A stretch of DNA of 64,000 nucleotides from Clostridium sp. chh4-2 (GTDB lineage Bacteria; Bacillota; Clostridia; Lachnospirales; Lachnospiraceae): contig NZ_PKUU01000004.1 of assembly GCF_002899675.1 (NCBI RefSeq), positions 1 to 64,000 on the forward strand, given 5' to 3'. Position numbers and translations under genes: made by a program. Positions 61,048 through 64,000 of the stretch are shown in pieces. Numbering within the stretch: the first letter of the stretch is position 1; the number at the start of each line of letters is the position of its first letter. The notes beneath the pieces were generated by a model. That model did no database searches. It saw only the letters and a list, made by a program, of their open reading frames with translations, and had not been told where the DNA came from.

Positions 61048-61830
61048 TTAACGATTCATCTCATCCACAAATTCTTTGCTTTTTGCAGTAATTTCCACCC
61101 AAGATGGACGGAACCCGCTTTTGACCGCATTTCTGACTGAACCGATATTAGACCAGGCGGCACAGTAAAACGGTACTTTTCCCCTATCCAGCACCTCGAG
61201 AGCCAACTTGCTGGTCAAAGCTGCCGCAATTCCACGGCGGCGGTACTGGGACAGAGTGTCGACGCCAATCTGCCACATCGTATCACAATCCGCTGAACAT
61301 CCTGCCAATCCAACCAGCCTGCCGTCATCATACGCACCGACGCCGAGAACGTCTAAGTGCCTGCGGTCGGCACAGAGCGCATTGCTCCATTCCGGACGAT
61401 ACAGGTCTTTAAAATCATTTTGAGATAACAATTTCAGCTCATATGGGCAGGGCAGTTCCACAAGACAATTCATATCCGGCAGAAAGTATTCTGCCATAAA
61501 ACAGACGCGCAGATTATATTTGCCCAGCTCATCATCTAACACATGCAGATTCGGCGTTTCAAAACAGCGCTCCACCTGGTATTTATTGATATAGGACTCC
61601 ACCATTCCCACAAGCTCTTCCCTGACAGACGCTACAATATTATTCCCATAAGAAACAAGATCACATTCAAACGGCAGCGTCAGATATCTTCTGGCATTCT
61701 CCATCTTAGCGGAAACCACTACTTTATTGGTATTCATGCGGAAATCTCCCGGGTCGCAGTTGGAATCCACTGCCGACTGCCGCATCGCCGCATTCAGAAT
61801 CTCCTGATTAGTCATTTTTCCTACTTTCAT
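61048..61830 (-). CDS. GNAT-family N-acetyltransferase
   Basis: A 260-residue GNAT protein with an unassigned N-terminal half and the acetyl-CoA loop in VDTLSQYRRRGIAAAL. The start is uncertain: ATG 61830 overlaps the preceding stop by 4 bases (ATGA), while ATG 61815 has a GTAGGA site. Substrate unknown. Confidence 0.8.
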   Translation of the reverse strand: MKVGKMTNQEILNAAMRQSAVDSNCDPGDFRMNTNKVVVSAKMENARRYLTLPFECDLVSYGNNIVASVREELVGMVESYINKYQVERCFETPNLHVLDDELGKYNLRVCFMAEYFLPDMNCLVELPCPYELKLLSQNDFKDLYRPEWSNALCADRRHLDVLGVGAYDDGRLVGLAGCSADCDTMWQIGVDTLSQYRRRGIAAALTSKLALEVLDRGKVPFYCAAWSNIGSVRNAVKSGFRPSWVEITAKSKEFVDEMNR

Positions 61831-62096
61831 CCTTTTTCATTTATTATATCGGAATCCTTCCATTTCCACCATTTCAGTTTTTCCGGGTCCGGGTTTTCTG
61901 TTGACGCATAATATACTGCGCAGCGGTACACATACAGCTGGCACCTGTCTACCTGAAATCCACGCATTAGACAATCCTTCTCATAGATTTTTTCCGGGTC
62001 TTGGTCTTTTAATGATTCTATTGTGTGAAATCCCATCAAAATCAGATCCTTTTCCGTTTCTTTTCCCACTCCGGGGATCTTTCTAAGTTCTCCCAC
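61827..62096 (-). CDS. Cdd1-type helix-hairpin-helix protein
   Basis: An 89-residue protein with the helix-hairpin-helix GELRKIPGVGKETEKDLI and a conserved CLMRGFQVDRCQLYVYRCAVYY segment (in part: VDRCQLYVYRCAVYYA), matching the Cdd1 'pathogenicity locus' family. It may bind DNA. GTG 62096 is the start, inside the end of the SRPBCC gene by 14 bases, so it is coupled upstream and downstream. Confidence 0.82.
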   Translation of the reverse strand: MGELRKIPGVGKETEKDLILMGFHTIESLKDQDPEKIYEKDCLMRGFQVDRCQLYVYRCAVYYASTENPDPEKLKWWKWKDSDIINEKG

Positions 62097-62493
62097 TACG
62101 TTCCAGCTCCTTCTTTAAATCGGCCATGTACCGCTTTTGCTGCATATGCAGATAGAGTTTGGCAAACGGCTTCATGATCCATTTTTTCACCTCAATATAT
62201 TCCCGGAATTCGAGTATAACGCCATCCTCTGTCCTGGTAAAAATGCCGGTCCAATGGCCGGTGATATTCTCATTGTCCATGTCGAACTCATAGCGGTTCG
62301 GAGGCTTAAATGACGTAATATGAAAGTTGGTGGCATATCCGTCTGCCGTATACTCCACAAAACTTTTCCCATCGTCCTGAATTTCAATTCTGCTCAAATC
62401 GCTTCTCCATGCATAATGCTTCAGGTCTGTAACAACCTCCCAGACCCGTTCCGGCGGAAAGTCCAGCGCCGCTTTGATCTTCGATTCCGTCAT
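62083..62493 (-). CDS. SRPBCC-family protein
   Basis: A 136-residue polyketide-cyclase/START-type protein that probably binds a hydrophobic ligand. It opens IKAALDFPPERVWEVVTDL and has the conserved WRSDLSRIEI. It overlaps Cdd1 by 14 bases, and lies 18 bases after the Fpg-like gene, forming a compact row of four. Function unknown. Confidence 0.82.
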   Translation of the reverse strand: MTESKIKAALDFPPERVWEVVTDLKHYAWRSDLSRIEIQDDGKSFVEYTADGYATNFHITSFKPPNRYEFDMDNENITGHWTGIFTRTEDGVILEFREYIEVKKWIMKPFAKLYLHMQQKRYMADLKKELERSGRT

Positions 62494-62511
62494 CTCTTCT
62501 GTCCTTTCAAC

Positions 62512-63345
62512 TTATTCATCCCGTTTTTCCGGCTGGCACCGGGGGCAGAAATAAACCGTTCCTCCCAGATATGCCATCTTTGTAATATCCCCTCCGCAGT
62601 ATGGACATCCCGAACGATAGGTGATTTTTGAAAGCAGTGTCTGATAACCTCCCGGCTGGCCGTACAGGTTTTTCTCCGTATTCCGCCCTCCCTGCCGTAT
62701 CATCTTGTCCATCGTCTCCTTAACGGCTTCCAAAAGTTTCTCTTTCTCCTCCCGGGTCAGTGTCTGGATCTTTCTCTTAGGATGAATGCCCGCATAAAGC
62801 AGGATGTCCTGTAACGTGCCGTTCCCCAATCCCGGAAATCTCTGTTCCGTAGCCAAAAATGCTTTTGCGCTCATATTCTGCTTCACTGATCCCATAAGCT
62901 CCATAAAGATTCCATCGAATCCGGGATCACAAAGGGAGAGTCCGTACCGGTTCTTTTCATAATATTCATTATAGAAATTTCTGGTGTGGCATAAGATCCC
63001 TCCGTACATAGCAACCGTGAACACCAGCCCGAATCCATCCGTAAATTCTATCAGCAGCTGATACCGCCCGGGCCGGGGCGCATCAGGCTCGAAAAGCCGG
63101 ATATTGACGCCGTCATTAATCGTAAGGCGCATATCATTGTCAAAGATCATCTCCACGTAGCTTCCAAATCCCTCTGTTTTTTCCAGCCTGGAGTCTCTCA
63201 ATTTTCTGTCGTATTCCGCCGGGTCTCCTTCAAACCAGCAAAACTTATGCTCATAAGAAGGCGGACACACCTCTTTTACGGTCTTACCCGCCGCCTCTTT
63301 ATTCAGATCACCAGCCAATACCAATGCCTCCGGCAATTCAATCAT
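62512..63345 (-). CDS. Fpg/Nei-like protein lacking the catalytic proline
   Basis: A 277-residue protein of the formamidopyrimidine-DNA glycosylase fold. It starts MIELPEA where active enzymes have MPELPEV, so the N-terminal proline nucleophile is replaced by Ile, while the adjacent Glu is kept. The helix-two-turn-helix segment reads RFPGLGNGTLQDILLYAG, and a zinc finger CPYCGG plus CPRC closes the protein. It may be a DNA-binding protein or an enzyme with altered chemistry. It is first in a row with SRPBCC, Cdd1 and GNAT. The site GGGAGGAAC precedes the start. Confidence 0.85.
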   Translation of the reverse strand: MIELPEALVLAGDLNKEAAGKTVKEVCPPSYEHKFCWFEGDPAEYDRKLRDSRLEKTEGFGSYVEMIFDNDMRLTINDGVNIRLFEPDAPRPGRYQLLIEFTDGFGLVFTVAMYGGILCHTRNFYNEYYEKNRYGLSLCDPGFDGIFMELMGSVKQNMSAKAFLATEQRFPGLGNGTLQDILLYAGIHPKRKIQTLTREEKEKLLEAVKETMDKMIRQGGRNTEKNLYGQPGGYQTLLSKITYRSGCPYCGGDITKMAYLGGTVYFCPRCQPEKRDE

Positions 63346-63379
63346 GTTCTGTTCCTCCCTCTTTATCTGTTTTTCATTC

Positions 63380-64000
63380 CTATGCGTGGGAAATGATTGG
63401 GAACATCATTCTTTCCTTGATAAATGGACAGTCCCCTCCCGCCAGCACAAACAGCGTGATATCCTCTTCTTCATGTTTCCGGCATAAAAATTCATCCGTA
63501 TACATAGGAGTAAAGCCAAGAACCACCTCATCCTTTACGTCTCCCGTCAGAGTTCCCAATACCTCGTTCATAGACGCTTCTGTCCTTCCAAACAGGTCAT
63601 AGCATAAAGTTTTTCCCTCTTCTTTTTCCATAATCAGAATCATATCATGCTTAACAGAGTAATAGACCTGTTCTTTCATTATTCCTTTTATATAGAAGTC
63701 AAATATACTCCTGTTCTTTCTCATGCAAAATGCAGAAAATGGATTCCCCTGCTCATACTTTTGTTCTGCCAGCCGGATATCCCCATCTTCTTCCATATCC
63801 AGCTTTCGCAGTCCGGCACGTACCTGGCTGATTCCTGTGCGCCAGTACTCCCATTCCTCCTGTTTCTCAAAGCCGAATCTTGGATAAACGTCCAGTACCC
63901 TATCATTGGCAAACAGGTAGATGGAATCGCAGCGTCCTTTCCATTCATCTAAAATCCATTGGATCAGCCACCGGCTCAAGCCATTTCCCCGAAACTCAGG
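63380..64000 (-). CDS. GNAT-family protein, N-terminus beyond window
   Basis: At least 206 residues are visible; the open frame continues past the window edge. The acetyl-CoA loop FRGNGLSRWLIQWILDEW is at the edge, with the canonical QxxGxG-like spacing, followed by the end of a GNAT domain (VLDVYPRFGFE) and a second domain of about 100 residues without a recognised family. The apparent TTG start at 63979 lies inside the GNAT motif and is not the true start. Confidence 0.8.
   Translation of the reverse strand, partial: PEFRGNGLSRWLIQWILDEWKGRCDSIYLFANDRVLDVYPRFGFEKQEEWEYWRTGISQVRAGLRKLDMEEDGDIRLAEQKYEQGNPFSAFCMRKNRSIFDFYIKGIMKEQVYYSVKHDMILIMEKEEGKTLCYDLFGRTEASMNEVLGTLTGDVKDEVVLGFTPMYTDEFLCRKHEEEDITLFVLAGGDCPFIKERMMFPIISHA

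Overview
The window looks like chromosomal DNA of a Firmicute, most likely a Lachnospiraceae-type Clostridium (cluster XIVa). Supporting signs are strong AGGAGG-type ribosome binding sites with frequent TTG and GTG starts, SepF, CarD, a T-box in front of thrS, a manganese (yybP-ykoY) riboswitch, many c-di-GMP enzymes, ferredoxin-type redox proteins, and MATE, YfcC and PTS EIIC_2 carriers. No rRNA, tRNA or CRISPR array was seen. The genus assignment is inference.

Layout. 1-911 is a gene-free stretch built of inverted repeats. 912-3738 holds hflC and hflK behind a promoter and a manganese riboswitch with its own terminator, then a zinc-ribbon membrane protein. 4114-12405 holds a PTS EIIC-like carrier, an ECF sigma / anti-sigma / VWA lipoprotein operon, an EFR1-type ferredoxin, Tag glycosylase and T-box-controlled thrS. 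12459-16081 is a repeat and insertion-sequence block: a long hairpin element, an IS30-family element and a complete IS3-family element. 16214-25884 is mostly envelope functions: a choline-binding-like secreted protein, signal peptidase I, a FliB-type methylase, a Vat-like acetyltransferase, and a lipid glycosyltransferase / polysaccharide deacetylase / flippase-like cluster next to a two-component system. 25906-29842 holds MarR-MATE and an AT-rich three-gene HTH / ImmA-protease / PIN module.

29896-41515 carries an SLC13-type carrier, a two-gene iron-sulfur electron-transfer pair, a double-headed GntR regulator facing two c-di-GMP enzymes, acetyltransferases, a second long hairpin element, sepF and carD. 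41610-45719 contains a probable RNA-repair operon (RNA ligase plus HD-polynucleotide kinase) behind an unusual structured leader. 45952-57216 carries a large hybrid sensor kinase, an S9 peptidase / URO-D / YfcC operon with a divergent LysR regulator, and a REC-HD-GYP-GGDEF protein. 57476-64000 carries an AraC-ABC exporter operon, TraX, and a run of small genes ending in an Fpg-like protein without the catalytic proline and a truncated acetyltransferase.

The most notable items are: (i) two long hairpins with a covarying conserved core but unrelated, near-perfect arms, suggesting a structured RNA or mobile family; (ii) the HD-Pnk/RNA ligase operon with a leader in which one segment can pair with either of two copies of its complement; (iii) a manganese riboswitch apparently controlling hflKC; (iv) the HTH-ImmA-PIN module, which resembles a toxin-antitoxin or defence cassette. 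All calls come from reading the sequence without database searches.
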